Source: Eublepharis macularius
Lineage: Eukaryota > Chordata > Lepidosauria > Squamata > Eublepharidae
Assembly: GCF_028583425.1 (NCBI RefSeq)
Contig: NC_072801.1
Span: 56,931,766 to 56,995,765, forward strand
DNA: 64,000 nucleotides
Direction of reading: 5' to 3'
Part shown: piece by piece, positions 9,166 through 20,220 of the stretch
Position numbering within the stretch: position 1 is the first letter of the stretch
How the letters are laid out: every line of letters starts with the position of its first letter
Notes under the pieces: model-generated
What the model was told of the DNA's origin: nothing
What the model saw: only the letters and a program-made list of their open reading frames with translations
The model's database searches: none
Made by a program: the position numbers and the translations under genes

Positions 9166-9310
9166 CTCTGCTGGATCAGACCAGTGGTCCATCTAGTCTA
9201 TCATCCTGTCACACATTGTGACTAACAAGTTACTCTGGAGGGTCAGCAACGAAGCATAGAGGCCGACATCTTCCCCTGAGGTTGCCTGCTGGCAGTACTA
9301 TTCAGAGGTT
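9166..9310 (+). repeat. interspersed repeat, SINE-like
   Basis: AGAGCTCTGCTGGATCAGAC to GGCAGTACTATTCAGAGGTT belongs to a repeat I recognise as common in reptile genomes. Its continuation (TATTCAGAGGCAGCAAACCTCTGAATG) is at about 9757-9785, so it was probably interrupted or rearranged. I cannot name the family with certainty. Confidence 0.45.
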
Positions 9311-9364
9311 TACTGCACCACATGGGAACAGTGGGAATACTACTATTAAGTTTAGCATTCATAT

Positions 9365-9735
9365 CAACACAAAGTTTTCCCAAAAGTCCAAAACAATCAC
9401 TTGATTGCAAAAGAGGGAACTTTGTTAAAATGAGGGAACTAGCAAGAAGTAAGTTAAAAGAGACAATTAAGAGAATGGAATCCATCCAGAATGCCTGGAA
9501 ACTACTTAAAACTACACTAACTGAGGCCCAGATCAGGAAAGGTACCAGGAAGTCCAAAAGGATGCTTGCATCATTAACAGCTCAGGTCAAGGAAACCATA
9601 AAAGGCACAAAATTGTTGCTAAATTCAGCCCTATACTGGATGACTGGAAGGTAGGAAATGTCACCCCTACTTTTTTTACAAAAGGGAGCAAGGGGATTGA
9701 GGGAATTACAGACTAGTTAGCCTTAATAAACCATG
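9365..9735 (+). mobile_element. CR1 LINE relic (start of reverse transcriptase)
   Basis: Decayed coding sequence with KLKETIKRMESIQNAWKLLK and, near 9648-9730, WKVGNVTPxF-KGS, a signature found just upstream of the CR1 reverse transcriptase. Stops are present; it lies in intron 4 of V2R-A. Confidence 0.6.
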
Positions 9736-9947
9736 ATGACCAAAGAAAACATCCATATTCAGAGGCAGCAAACCTCTGAATGCAAGGCTGTTAATGCCCA
9801 AGTTGGGGCAGGGGATCCCACATCCTGCTCCCATTGCCCACTCCAAGCGGCAGCAGGAATTTTAAAAAAATTCACCAGTACCTGAAGCATGATAACATTG
9901 CTTCCGGGGTAAACCCAGAAGCGATGGCAGTAGCTCTAGGAATCACT

Positions 9948-10133
9948 GGCTGTTTTCACACTGCTTACTGGCTGCAGAACATCATGCAAAGCTCCTGGAA
10001 CGACAGTGTCTTCCTGGTGTGATTTCACATGAGAACTGGAGTTATGACGGGAAATCGCCCCAGAAAGACACTGTCATTCTGGGAGCTTTGTGCAAGGTTC
10101 CACAGCCAGTAAGCAGTGTGAAAACAGCCACTG
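9948..10133. mobile_element. palindromic MITE
   Basis: CTGGCTGTTTTCACACTGCT at the left is the inverse of AGCAGTGTGAAAACAGCCA at the right, and inner arms (CAAAGCTCCTGGAACGACAG against CTGTCATTCTGGGAGCTTTG) also pair. It is a non-coding foldback of about 186 bp. The superfamily is not assigned. Confidence 0.65.
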
Positions 10134-11596
10134 GAAACTCTTTTGTTTTACTCTATAGTGAAACCAGAGTTTCCAGCGTTTCCTAGTGCTATCAGCATTG
10201 CTTCCAGGTTTTCCCTGGAAGTGATGTTATCACAATCATGCCGGTCCCTCACCACATCCTCACCCCCAACCATCCTACCAGTTGCCAGGGTTGGGCTAGA
10301 AACACTATCTGAATATCTGTGCTATGAGGCAGCACCAGGAAAGGAATCAGCCTCTATGTCCTGGTAGTTTGGCCCTCCAGGACAACTGGTTGGTGTCAAG
10401 GGTTCCAAGCTCCTCTGCCCTGACCCAGCTAAGGGGAAGGCTAAGGCTGCCTGGAAGGCCTTTTTCAAACAGCACACAAATGACAAAACGGGCAAGAGGA
10501 GAAAGTCTCACTCTTGCCTAAGTAGGCTGCCACCAGCTCCCCTATCTATCCCAAGGCTGAGGAGTCAGGGGGAGCAAAGCTCCAGAGCCTATTAGGGAAT
10601 TAACCAAACAGAAGTCTGTCTTGCAAGGGTAGTTTGCAAGCAGAGGTCTCAACACAAAGTATTGTTATGGTAGGTGGTTCTCGAGCACACACAGGGTGCA
10701 TTCAACAAAGACTTTATAGCTTTGGGGCTTCAGAGTCACAATAACCCACACAGGGTAAAAATACAATTGTTTATTAATCAGAGTGCAAGGTTATCACAAA
10801 GCACAAGACAAAATGTGAGAACAAAACAAAAAAAAAGCTATAGCAGTTAGCTCGACATACCACACTAATTCCTTAGGAGGCAAAGCAAGTTGGTTTCACA
10901 AACGTAGCAATCAAAGTCTCTGATCTAAAGTCCAAAAAATCAAGTAGCACAACAATCTCAAAGTTGGGAGCCTCAAAGTCCCTTGAACAAAACAAGCCAG
11001 AAGCAGAACAAAGGGGCAAGGGCAGTTGTCTGTTGCTGACACCCACCACAAGCTCAGACTCCATGTTTTTAGCAGCCAATTTAAGCTACTTGAGGCCAGA
11101 GTAGCTGAGTCCTGACAGCCAATGCAATCACAATTTGCCAACATCAACTGAGAAGTAGGTGTCTAGTGCAAATGGGAAGTGTGTCAAGTCTGCAGCTCTT
11201 GGCACATGACCCAAATCCACAGGTGCACATTTGATTGCCAATTAACAAACAAAAAAAAGTTCAGCTATGGAAGCTCGACTTGACATCAGCTAGAACAGCT
11301 TATCTTATCTCAAGGACAGAAGTGAAAGTAGCTTGCCGCTAGCAAGAGGCAGAGAGGCCTCTCAAGTGGGGAGAGAATTTCTCTCAGTAATGAAGCCCCT
11401 GAACTAACTCTGAAGAAATGGCTTCGATTGAAACATAGCATTTTTTCTTCACAGTTGGCCACTGTTTGAAACAGTATGGTGGTCTGATTCATCAGGCTGT
11501 ATTTTTATACTTATGTTCTTCCTACCACAAAGCTGACACTTTAATAGATTTGATTATAAGATATAAAATATTAATACTGAGTTTTAATATTTCCAC
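10134..11596. other. intron 4 of V2R-A, no gene seen
   Basis: No convincing coding sequence. The block 10390-11220 is repeat-like, with A-rich and TTTATTAATCA stretches, but I cannot assign it to a family with confidence. Confidence 0.4.
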
Positions 11597-12337
11597 TAGA
11601 CATGGGCACGAACCGCATTATGAACGCAAAAACCCCATGAACCTCCCGATAGTCTGTTCGTGATGTGGCAGTTTGTGAGCATCCATGGTCAATGAACCAG
11701 TGTTCATAAGAGGCCCGGTTCATTGCATTCTTCCACGGTTCGTGAAGCCAGACAGTCAGGCACCATCAATCAATTCTGTTGGAAACAGAGCCGGGGGAAT
11801 GCCTGAACTCTGTCTGCACTCCTTCTGTCACCCTGGAAACACAAATTGAAGCCCAGCTTACCTTGATCGGCAGGTCTTCCTTCCAACCACGAAGCTGCAA
11901 AGTGGTTACAACTTGGGAAAAGACACCTAGGGGAGGGAGGGGGAGGGGGTGTTCTGTAGCCACTCCAATCTCATCCCTGCAAACCCTGATAGGCAATTCT
12001 GATGACCAACCCATTGCACACTGGGCCAATGTCAACTGGTGGCTCTAATTGCATCGAGTGGGAGTTTCCTGGGGGCCTCAGATTGGAGAGGGTATAACTC
12101 CAAGATCCCTATTGCAATCTTGACCAAACTTGGTTACTGGCTGGAGGAGAGCCTGCTAAACACTCCCTGTGAATATGGGCTCTCTAAGTCCAACAGGGGC
12201 CGTTCTGAGCCCCACGAACCACGAACAAGTTCATCAACAGGAAAAGTTCATTGTGGTTCATTAGTTCAGGTTTGTCGGTGGCACCGAACCACAAATTGTG
12301 GGTTTGTTATTTTTTGGGGGGTTTGTGCTCATGTCTA
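11597..12337. mobile_element. hAT-type non-autonomous transposon, copy 1
   Basis: Ends are inverted: TAGACATGGGCACGAACC at the left and GGTTTGTGCTCATGTCTA at the right. Flanks are an 8-bp target-site duplication with one mismatch (ATTTCCAC 11589-11596, GTTTCCAC 12338-12345). Inside are many GAACC/GGTTC motifs. No transposase. It shares an internal GATTGATTGG-type block with the copies at 19790, 27432 and 42166. Confidence 0.8.
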
Positions 12338-12345
12338 GTTTCCAC

Positions 12346-12570
12346 TCTTTATTTATCATGCATTTATTTAGATGCCATCTCTTCAGAGTCCTGTCAAGAT
12401 GGCTTACAATAAAAATGACATCACAATATTAAAAACAAGCCATTAGAAACAAGCCATTAGACACAAACAGCATAAAATCTATCCACAGAACAGAAGCAGA
12501 CCATTACAAAGCTGGTAAGATAAAACCCCTAATTAAAAGCCTGGGTACAAAAAAGATGTGGTTTGGCCTG
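12346..12570 (-). mobile_element. LINE 3' tail relic (L2/CR1 type)
   Basis: A TTTATTTATCATGCATTTATTTAGATGCC start and an A-rich middle (ACAATATTAAAAACAAGCC) resemble the reversed 3' end of vertebrate L2/CR1-type LINEs, as at 28860 and 39840. Strongly decayed. Confidence 0.35.
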
Positions 12571-13642
12571 GTGCCAAAAGAAAATAAGGTATATGCCAGT
12601 TAAACCTCTAGGGATAATAAGGTATATGCCAGTCAAACCTCCAGAGATGAAGAGCCACCAAAGAAACTCTAGCTCCCATTGCATCTGTATAGGCAATGGT
12701 GAGGCTGGTACCCCCCAGCAAAGACTACACCAACATTTGGATGAAATGGACCACAACTTTATTGATTACAGCCATTAGAGCACTGGTGAGGCATAGGACA
12801 ATGGATCCACTGAATCAAGCCACCCCTTGCTGCTTGATGGCTGCTTATCTAGCACATTTGCTAGGCACTGTGGAATGGCGGGTGGTGTACTCCCATCCAA
12901 AAGTGGCCTAGGTAGTCCCTGCCACCCAGGGTGAAGCCAACAATGGCCAACCTAGGCATGTACCCTTCAGCTCCTCCCCAATCCCTTAAGGGGACCTCAA
13001 AAAGGAAAGGGGTGAGCAACCCAGTCAGCACAATTCACCCCAGTGGATCTGGACCAGTGCCTCAAAACTGTCACAAGAGGCAGGTGTACTGCCTGACTCC
13101 TGCCAATGCCCCAGGCAAGCCTCAGGGAAGTGGAGTGTTCCAGAGGCAAAGAACCACCACAGAAAATGCCCTGACTCTATTTCCAATTATACTATTATAT
13201 CGGTATAAATTGTACTATTATACATTATACTAGTATAAAGATACATTGACATTAATAAATATTCATTATTGATTAGCACAGATTTGTATGTTCATCTATG
13301 TATTATACATGGGGATTTTTGCATAATGGACGACTGTAAGAAAATATTTAGGATTTTCACATTTTCTGTTTAGGGTACCTTTGGTTACAATTTGGGTATA
13401 AAAGTTTCTTAGAGGACTTGCTCCTATTCCATTTTTAGTTGGAATTGCATTAATACAGGGACCAGGGCAGAACACTGTGAAAACTCATTTGATACATCAG
13501 TTCAGGGAGGGGAGGTGCCAAGAAAAAAAGACTAATTATTTCATATAGGCCCAGCTTTTTGGAATGAAATTCGCATTGTATATCAGGACTGAAATTCATT
13601 AATTCAGAAGTGAGAGATATCCCCAAATCCCCCCACTCATAC
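12571..13642. other. intron 4 of V2R-A, no gene seen
   Basis: Contains a short direct repeat of ATAAGGTATATGCCAGT (12587 and 12620) and otherwise no feature I can support. It ends at the exon 4 donor. Confidence 0.5.
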
Positions 13643-13870
13643 CTGGTTAAAGGAGTTGTGCCATGTGATAGCATCCTCATTGATAGTGAATGCTTGATCT
13701 GGGGGAATGTATGGATCCATTCTTCCCACTTTCACTCTCTGAAAGGATTGGTTTGAGGCGAAAATCCAGTTTACAATATCCAGTCCTGCTACTAACTCCC
13801 CTCTGTGATCAAAGGAGACCTTGTCCCCAGCACTGTTGTTAAAAGATATACCTCTTAGAAAGCAATGGAG
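13643..13870 (-). CDS. VMN2R: V2R-A exon 4
   Basis: 228 nt, 76 codons, open in phase 0: [20 protein letters not shown] through INEDAITWHNSFNQ, with acceptor CAATCCAG and donor CAG/GTATGA. It closes the second lobe of the ligand-binding domain. Confidence 0.92.
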
Positions 13871-13914
13871 CTGGATTGAAAGGAAAAGGGCGAAGGGTGA
13901 TGAAGGGCAGCCAT

Positions 13915-14013
13915 CAGTGCAATTCTAAGAAGAGTTACTCCAGTCTAAACCCATTGAAATTAATTGGCTTAGAATGTAGTAACTCTTCTTAGGGTTGTGC
14001 TGCATGTGTCGAA
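13915..14013. mobile_element. short palindromic MITE
   Basis: CAGTGCAATTCTAAGAAGAG pairs with CTCTTCTTAGGGTTGTGCTG; the arms nearly meet, with AAACCCATTGAAATTAATTGG in the middle. Related decayed copies are at about 24697-24760 and 44997-45062. Confidence 0.7.
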
Positions 14014-14245
14014 TCTTTTAGGCTGAGCTCAGACTTTATAAAGGATTGTTTTGCATTGGATCTTGCAGAGTGCAAGAGACAAACCATCCTGTATGGGTTC
14101 AATTTATGGTGGAGACAGTTATATTTGAAATAGTTCAGATAAAAATAAATGCTCTGTCAATTTTCCATTAATTCTCAGTTTTAGATGTTTCTGTTTCCTT
14201 ATGCATGCATCAATATCTATAGTCTCATTTTGCTGCCTCACAGGG

Positions 14246-14390
14246 AATGATTCCGCACACGTTGGATAATGCAATTTCAGTGCACTTTATCAATCGTTTG
14301 AGGTGGATTTTTTGTTCCACACACAAAGAAATCCATTCCAAATTATCTATAAAGAGGATTGGAAGTGCATTATCCAAGGTGTGCAGAATC
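14246..14390. mobile_element. palindromic MITE
   Basis: GATTCCGCACACGTTGGATA at the left pairs with the inverse TTATCCAAGGTGTGCAGAATC at the right. It is a foldback of about 145 bp without coding sequence, in intron 3 of V2R-A. Confidence 0.7.
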
Positions 14391-14512
14391 ACTCTACATG
14401 TCTTCTAGGGGCTGAAAGCTTTAGACTAGGGTTTTTTATCATCTCTGTTTCTTTTTCCTCTTGCCACATCATATACTCAAATGTTCATTTTCATGAGGAT
14501 ATGGCAGGATAT

Positions 14513-14717
14513 GCCCTGACCTGGATAGCCCAGGTGAGCCTAATCTCATCAGATTTCAAAAGCTAAGCATGGTCAGCCTTGGTTAGTAATTGGATGGGAT
14601 ACCTCCAATGAAGACCAGAGTTGCAGAGGTAGGCAATGGCAAATCACCTCTCCTGCCATGAAAACCCCACCAGGGGTTGCCATAAGTCAGCTATGACTTG
14701 AGGGTACTCTTCACTCC
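14513..14717 (+). mobile_element. 5S-rRNA-derived SINE, copy 1
   Basis: The head, AAGCTAAGCATGGTCAGCC and TTAGTAATTGGATGGGATAC, is recognisably the internal promoter half of 5S rRNA. The body, GGCAATGGCAAATCACCTC and GTTGCCATAAGTCAGCTATG, is the usual 3' part of the squamate SINE with this head. A 12-bp target-site duplication ATGGCAGGATAT flanks it (14501-14512 and 14718-14729). Confidence 0.88.
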
Positions 14718-15414
14718 ATGGCAGGATATAAATTATTGCAGTTAACTCATTAGATATAAGAACTCATCTCTGGAGATGGGCACAGAGAGCAGGGCTTGAG
14801 AAGACATCTTAAATTGTTACTGGAATTGGTCTCTTTTGTTAGCCAAACTGCCTCAAAGATGAGGAACTAATAGGCAGTTGGCGTGTATTAAGGGATCACA
14901 ACCTGTCTATACCAGGGTCAGAGTTTCTGGAGCACACACAACAAGAGAGGAGACTGATACTTAAATGAATCGAAGCTTTTACTTAATAACATTTGAGTTT
15001 GAGCTATTAAAATGGTGGTGGCCAGATGGACTGCTTACAAGATGATGGATTGGACAATATTAAAGGTAAGTACCACATCCCCAACAAGAATTGAAAGGAA
15101 ATCAACAGTAAAGTTGTAGAATTCTTATTCTCTGTTAAACTTCAAGTGGGTTGATTGTGGAAATTCAAAAACCCTTAAGGAATTTCAAAAACAGTGGAAA
15201 TAGGTTGATGGAGATTAATAAGTGTATGAGACAGAAAATGCAATCCCATGGATGAATACTTAAAAATGAGCCTGATTGAATATAGTGGGAATTTCTTTTC
15301 AGTATGCAGCCTTGGGAAAATACTGAAGAAAGAACAAGCAGAAGGTCAGGGAATATAGCAGTGGAAGCACGTATTACTCATAGGAACTTTCCTTGTCTAT
15401 CTAGAAAGCTTTTG

Positions 15415-15534
15415 ACTGTCGGAAGTCAACGGAAAAGGGGGGAAAGGGGGGATATTATTATATGGGGGAGATAAAATAATGTGTTGTATGTGTGAACTGA
15501 TATAATAACCCATCCAATAAAAATTTGTTAAAAA
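15415..15534 (+). mobile_element. 5'-truncated L1 fragment
   Basis: A 120-bp L1 3' end (GGAAGTCAACGGAAAAGGGG to CCAATAAAAATTTGTTAAAA) that matches the 3' UTR end of the L1 at 915-7050. It has a 12-bp target-site duplication AGAAAGCTTTTG (15403-15414 and 15535-15546). It lies 261 bp past the V2R-A exon 3 donor, in intron 3. Confidence 0.88.
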
Positions 15535-15795
15535 AGAAAGCTTTTGAAGGATACTGCAATTTACCAGTAGTCCATTAACATGAGAGAAAGCATCCCTGAA
15601 CACAATAGGACTTACTTTTAAGTAAGCAGGTTATCCAAAATCAGAAGGACAGACAGGATGGACTGCAAAATCAAAGTTCTGTAATATCCAAGCAGATTTT
15701 ATGACCGTAATCAATTAGAAATTTATGGCAAGAGCACTGAGAATAGTAGAATGACAATATCAGAAGAACAGGAAAAAGCTCAAGAAGACCATTAC

Positions 15796-16656
15796 CTGCT
15801 GCCACTCTTTATTTGGTTGTTTCAATGCTCTGCCATGTGTAGTTTCTCTGGGTCTGAGTTTAGATGAGGACATAGCTTGTAAAGCATGAGCAACAGCATA
15901 GACAGTGTTATAGATGCTATAACTGTGGCCGGTCATGCTCATTTCAAAAAAAGGCCCAGGAAGGTCCTCCAACTTCTCCTCCCCAGTGCAGATATCACCC
16001 TTGATGTTATCTAGAGTTGAAATTGGGAATGTACAGCCAAAGGCCTGTTGCCAAAAATCTCTGATGAAACCATCTCCTTTTGACGTAGAAGGGCTTCTAC
16101 TCACAACAAATTGTTGAAACCCATGTGGATCACTGGAATGAATGGTGAAGGACAGAGCACCATGGACTATATCTGTATCCCAAGTCCTTTGATAAACAAA
16201 TGAATTGATCTCCATCTGGGCTGACATTATTGACACTTTTCCTTTAACCTTCCATGGCACGTTTTCCAGTTCTGAGAGTTGAGGCAACCATCTCAAGAAA
16301 ATAACAGAATAAGATTCTCCATAGTATACACATACATTGGCTTTGCTGCCCATGATTGTATCATATATATTTGCCCCTTGCTGCAGTTTCTCAGGAATAT
16401 CACTGGCAAAAGTTGATTTGGGGCTTTTTTCCACAAAAGAAATACAGATACCATGCTGGGGAAAGACTTCAGCCACAGATTGTACAAACCTTTCTCCACT
16501 GTCATCATCCACATAAATGACACCAATCCATGTCCACTTGAAATGGAGAAGCAACTGAAGAATCCCTGCTTCCTGAAGATGTTCACTAGCAGCTATCTTG
16601 TAGAAGGGCAGGCCTGGAATTTTGTCATTCATCAATGGAGCAGAACCATAGATGAG
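15796..16656 (-). CDS. VMN2R: V2R-A exon 3 (bulk of ligand-binding domain)
   Basis: 861 nt, from acceptor CTCTCTCCAG to donor CAGCAG/GTAATGG. Starts [19 protein letters not shown], includes [18 protein letters not shown] and [20 protein letters not shown], and ends KEWQQ. This is the main part of the extracellular ligand-binding domain. No stop is present; gene B exon 3 is collinear without a gap. Confidence 0.93.
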
Positions 16657-16970
16657 CTGGAGAGAGATATGCAAAGTGCAGTGAGAAACAACAGCAGCAT
16701 TTATATAGCACAATTTAGAGCAGCAGCCTGCAGTCCAAGTGAAACATTATTTCCATTCCATGGATTATGTTCTGAGGCTGAGAGAATAATGGCTTCACTA
16801 AAACAACATCGTGGGTGCATATCTAAAGAGAGAACTCCTGATGTCCTACTCTTCATCTGTTCTTACTTAAAAGAATGTCTGAACAAAGTAAATGTACCAG
16901 CATGTGTGAATATGCTCTTGCCAATACATCCTGATGAAAGTTTTGGAGTGAAAACACAGAGACCTCCTAC

Positions 16971-17262
16971 CTGTGGAATCTTGTAGACGTCTAAGACAGT
17001 AGCCACATGAAGTGAGATTTGAGAGTCTAGCCCTCCAATTACAGCTACCAGGTTGTTCAAGATATCACATTTATAGTTGGGAAGTAATCTTTTTGGTGTG
17101 GATATGAGTTGCATTGTGTCTTGATAGGTCCACTTAGCATTGTAATAGCTGTCATAGATATGAAATCCCAAGGTGACATTGGGCAAAATTTGTGGGTTTT
17201 CATTGACTTCCTTTACTGCAAATGCCAGTGCCAGAATGTGCTGGTAATTCTTAGTCACAATG
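16971..17262 (-). CDS. VMN2R: V2R-A exon 2
   Basis: 292 nt from acceptor ...CATTGTAG to donor CAG/GTAGGAGG. Encodes [20 protein letters not shown] through [14 protein letters not shown], the first lobe of the Venus-flytrap (ANF-receptor) domain. The intron 2 that follows is short (314 nt). Confidence 0.92.
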
Positions 17263-18231
17263 CTACAATGAGAATACGATGTACATTTAAAATTAAAACA
17301 AAACAAAAATTCTTGCAATCAACTTCTACAGAGTACTAGGAAGTTTGTCTAAAACTTGGCTCTAACTGAACGTCCACCAAACTGACTGAAGACTTGATTT
17401 AGAGAAGCTGCCTCCTGCAGCCCTGGGTCAACTTTGCAGTCTTATATACAGTGACTACCTGATGGGGATTGAATTGGAAATGAGCTAAGAAATTTACAAC
17501 CTCATATCCTGTATCTTCATAACTAAAGCAGTTTCACAGTAAAGGACAGCATTTCTAAGTAAAGTGGATTTTTTGAAGGATCTGAACACCAACTTTGCAT
17601 TGTTACATGGAATTTGCTATATCTTAGTGGGAGGTAGCTGGCAAAGTTACAACTACATGAACCCCTCCAATTTTCCTCCCTGTATTAGCTTATATCTTGA
17701 AGAGAAACGAGTGAGAAGGCACCTTAGGATGCACAGATGTTCATAGTTTTCTGTTCCCTTGTTCTTTCAGTTAGTTTTATAGGTTTGTCCATATCAACTA
17801 TGCAATCAGTATGGATTTTGCATTGATATATAACACGGTGTATAGTACATGAAATATATCTACAATGCAGACATATCCCTATTTTTGATGTCCCTGTTTT
17901 TTATCTGGTTGACCACATTTATGATAAAGAACATGGGTGATCATATTACATTATCTCAACATGAACTTTTTATATTCTCTCAATTCATTTATGTTATATA
18001 TTCTGTCATATTAAAAACAGGCAGATATAGCAACTAGGGAAAAACTTTCTTTAACGATTCAAGTTTGTTTCTTCTCAACTTGAATTTATTCATGAATGTC
18101 TTATCTTTTGGGGGGCATTTTGTTAATTCAACGCTTTCTGTCCCAACTGAATAGAACAATCTTATCAGCTGCTAGGACAGATAACTCCCTTGACCAATAA
18201 AAAAAGAAAGGATATAAGTTTAAATGCTTAC

Positions 18232-18452
18232 ACAATCTCTTCGGAGAATGGTGGGGGTGGATTTCTTCTGAAATCCACTGAGCTGGAGACAATGAAGGCG
18301 TGAGAAACAATGACACCAATAAAGATATCTCCTGACTTGTGATATTCATGGAGTGGAGGGTGTGGATATCTCTTCCAGCACTGGATATTGTGAGGCTTAG
18401 AAATCTTAGCAGGAAGTAGAAAAAGTAACACATCTATAAATACCATAAACAT
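18232..18452 (-). CDS. VMN2R: V2R-A exon 1 (signal peptide, start of ligand-binding domain)
   Basis: Begins MFMVFIDVLLFLLPAKIS, a hydrophobic signal peptide, then [18 protein letters not shown] and FFRRNPPPPFSEEIV-like sequence ending at donor GTAAGC (minus strand from 18231). I chose the ATG at 18452 because it gives the same 221-nt length as exon 1 of gene B; the ATG at 18446 is an alternative. The open frame extends further upstream without an ATG that fits a signal peptide better. Confidence 0.85.
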
Positions 18453-19298
18453 AAACACTCTTTTTTCTCTATCAAGATATCGTACTATTTGGACCCATAA
18501 CTCCATTGCTAAATTCAATACGACTGAAGGACCCTGACCCAAAAAGACATTTACATTTCCAATGGATCTCTGCCAAGTAGCACACAGAAGGAAAAACTTG
18601 GGTCAGAAATCAGAATGGTGGTTCATGGTCTATTTGTAATTCTTAGACCAAGAGCTTCAGGGTTTTGGTTATGTTCATAGTATCCTTTAATAGACTTGCA
18701 AAAAGGTTGGTGAATGATTACTGGAGCCTCAGTGGTAATTTGTCAAGCAGCAGAGTTAATGATAGTGCTTGATGATAATTAAAGGAGAAAGTAATTACTA
18801 ACTTAAAGTTTGGGATTCCACATTGGATCTGGAAAAGAAAGCATGGTTGTCACTTCTGAACAAAACTTTGCATCCCTCTTACATAGAAAATGGACATTTC
18901 AGGGATTTCAAAACTGTGGGGAATGGTGTAAATACTCCTCTCTCTCTGTGGCACAGTCCTGAACCAAATCAGATCCCTGCCCACCTGGATTGGAAAACTA
19001 GTATCATAAATCAACTGAAACCCCTTGTGGTGGACCAAGACATGACATAATTGTGCAACATGTAGCTAGGCCCTTATTTTCCTCATTGAATTTGAGCTGC
19101 CAAAATAGAATTGAAGATACCAATATTTGGCTAGCATCTTTATTATAAACCAAGTTAAAGCAAGAAGAAATATTATAGATAATGATTTGATTGTGAAAAC
19201 AGCCTGATTAATTGTCTGAAAGTCCTTGTATGAGGTTGGCCTACATCCGTTTTGATGCTGTAGTCATCATTGAGTATTATGATTGCCAGGTTTACATA
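18453..19298. other. upstream flank of V2R-A, part of the A/B duplication
   Basis: Non-coding. It aligns by eye with 35038-36490 upstream of gene B (for example the blocks at 18610, 18960 and 19200), so it is the promoter-proximal part of the segmental duplication. No regulatory motif is called. Confidence 0.65.
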
Positions 19299-19530
19299 GA
19301 GAGCTGCTGTAGCATACTGGTTAAGTGTTTTGGCTGCAAATCAGCACTCTACTGGTTCAAATCCCACTACTGCCATGAGCTCAGTAGGGGGCCCTGGGTA
19401 AGTCACTGCTCTCAGCCCCAGCTTCCCTGCTGTATTGTGAAGATAATAATAACACTAACTTGTTCTCCACTCTGGGTGTGGCACTAATCTGTCTAGAAGA
19501 GTGGTATATAATCACAGTTGTTATTATTAT
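19299..19530 (+). mobile_element. tRNA-derived SINE
   Basis: Pol III box A (TAGCATACTGG, about 19312) and box B (GGTTCAAATCC, about 19354) lie 42 bp apart in GAGAGCTGCTGTAGCATACT. The body runs on to CCAGCTTCCCTGCTGTATTG, and the tail GATAATAATAACACTAAC to GGTATATAATCACAGTTG ends in TTATTATTAT. The tail matches the 3' extension of both CR1 copies. Confidence 0.85.
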
Positions 19531-19789
19531 ATACCATCCCGGTGGGAGGATGGATGTGGCACTTACCTTGTGCTTCCTAGAATCTTCTTTTCGCACGTAC
19601 GCTCCCGGTGCTTGTATGATGATGTCACTTCTGGGAAGTGATGCCATCACGATGGCCATGGGCATGCTCCCACACTTTGCACAGGGTAAATTCAGCCACC
19701 TGATCACCAGCCATTGGCGGGCAATAGGGCAAACCTGTGGGACATTGCCCACCACTGGCAGGCAACTGGGAAACCTATTGAGTGTTGAC

Positions 19790-20212
19790 TAGAGATGAGC
19801 ATGAAGTAGAAAAAAACCAAACCATGTGGTTCGTGGCTCATCAAATTTCACGAACCACGAACTTTCACAAACCTGCCCCTGGTTCACGAACCGGTTCATT
19901 TGGTTCATGAAAATGCCACATCCGGGCCAGAAAACCATCACTTCCGGGTCAGCAGAAGGTCACTTCCAGGCCAGCAGAAGGTCACTTCCAGATCAGCAGG
20001 TCTGCAGAAAGTCCATCCCCTGTTGCCTAGGAAACTGATTGATTGGCACCAGGCTGTCCGCAGTCACGAAACAAAAAATGAACCAAATGAACCAGCCTAA
20101 AGTTCATGGCAGTTTGTCAGAAATGGGATCTGACGAACCGCGGTTCACAAACCACAAACCGGCTTGGTTCATGCTTAATTTTGGTTCGTATTTCAGTTCA
20201 TGCCCCTCTCTA
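19790..20212. mobile_element. hAT-type non-autonomous transposon, copy 2
   Basis: 423 bp, starting TAGAGATGAGCATGAAG and ending AGTTCATGCCCCTCTCTA, with an exact 8-bp target-site duplication GTGTTGAC (19782-19789 and 20213-20220). It is rich in GGTTC/GAACC motifs. A direct repeat of about 19 bp (GGTCACTTCCAGGCCAGCAGA type) occurs three times at 19930-20000. Gene B's homologous flank has no such insertion. Confidence 0.9.
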
Positions 20213-20220
20213 GTGTTGAC

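Larger units (their letters stand above)
8099..18452 (-). pseudogene. VMN2R: V2R gene A: vomeronasal type-2 receptor, partial, exon 5 disrupted
   Basis: Five exons of a family C GPCR lie on the minus strand: exon 1 18452-18232, exon 2 17262-16971, exon 3 16656-15796, exon 4 13870-13643 and exon 5 8526-8099. All have GT/AG borders, and lengths (221, 292, 861, 228 and 127 nt without the insertion) are identical to gene B. Exons 1-4 are open. Exon 5 contains a 289-bp palindrome plus its 12-bp target-site duplication, which shifts the frame; skipping exon 5 would also shift it. The seven-helix exon 6 is not in the window: the space to its left is filled by nested LINEs. It is probably a recently killed receptor, or a gene whose remaining exon lies beyond position 1. 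Confidence 0.85.

Noticed and set aside
10390-11220. Possible antisense LTR-type fossil in V2R-A intron 4
   Set aside because: The texture is suggestive only; no paired ends, primer site or coding part could be found.
14513-14600. Possible 5S rRNA gene
   Set aside because: Only the middle of 5S is matched and it continues into SINE body with a target-site duplication.
16453-16986. Plus-strand open frames opposite V2R exon 3 (also 32811-33380)
   Set aside because: They are antisense to conserved V2R exons with correct splice sites on the minus strand.
19299-19380. Possible tRNA gene
   Set aside because: Boxes A and B are present but the cloverleaf is not kept and a SINE body and tail follow.
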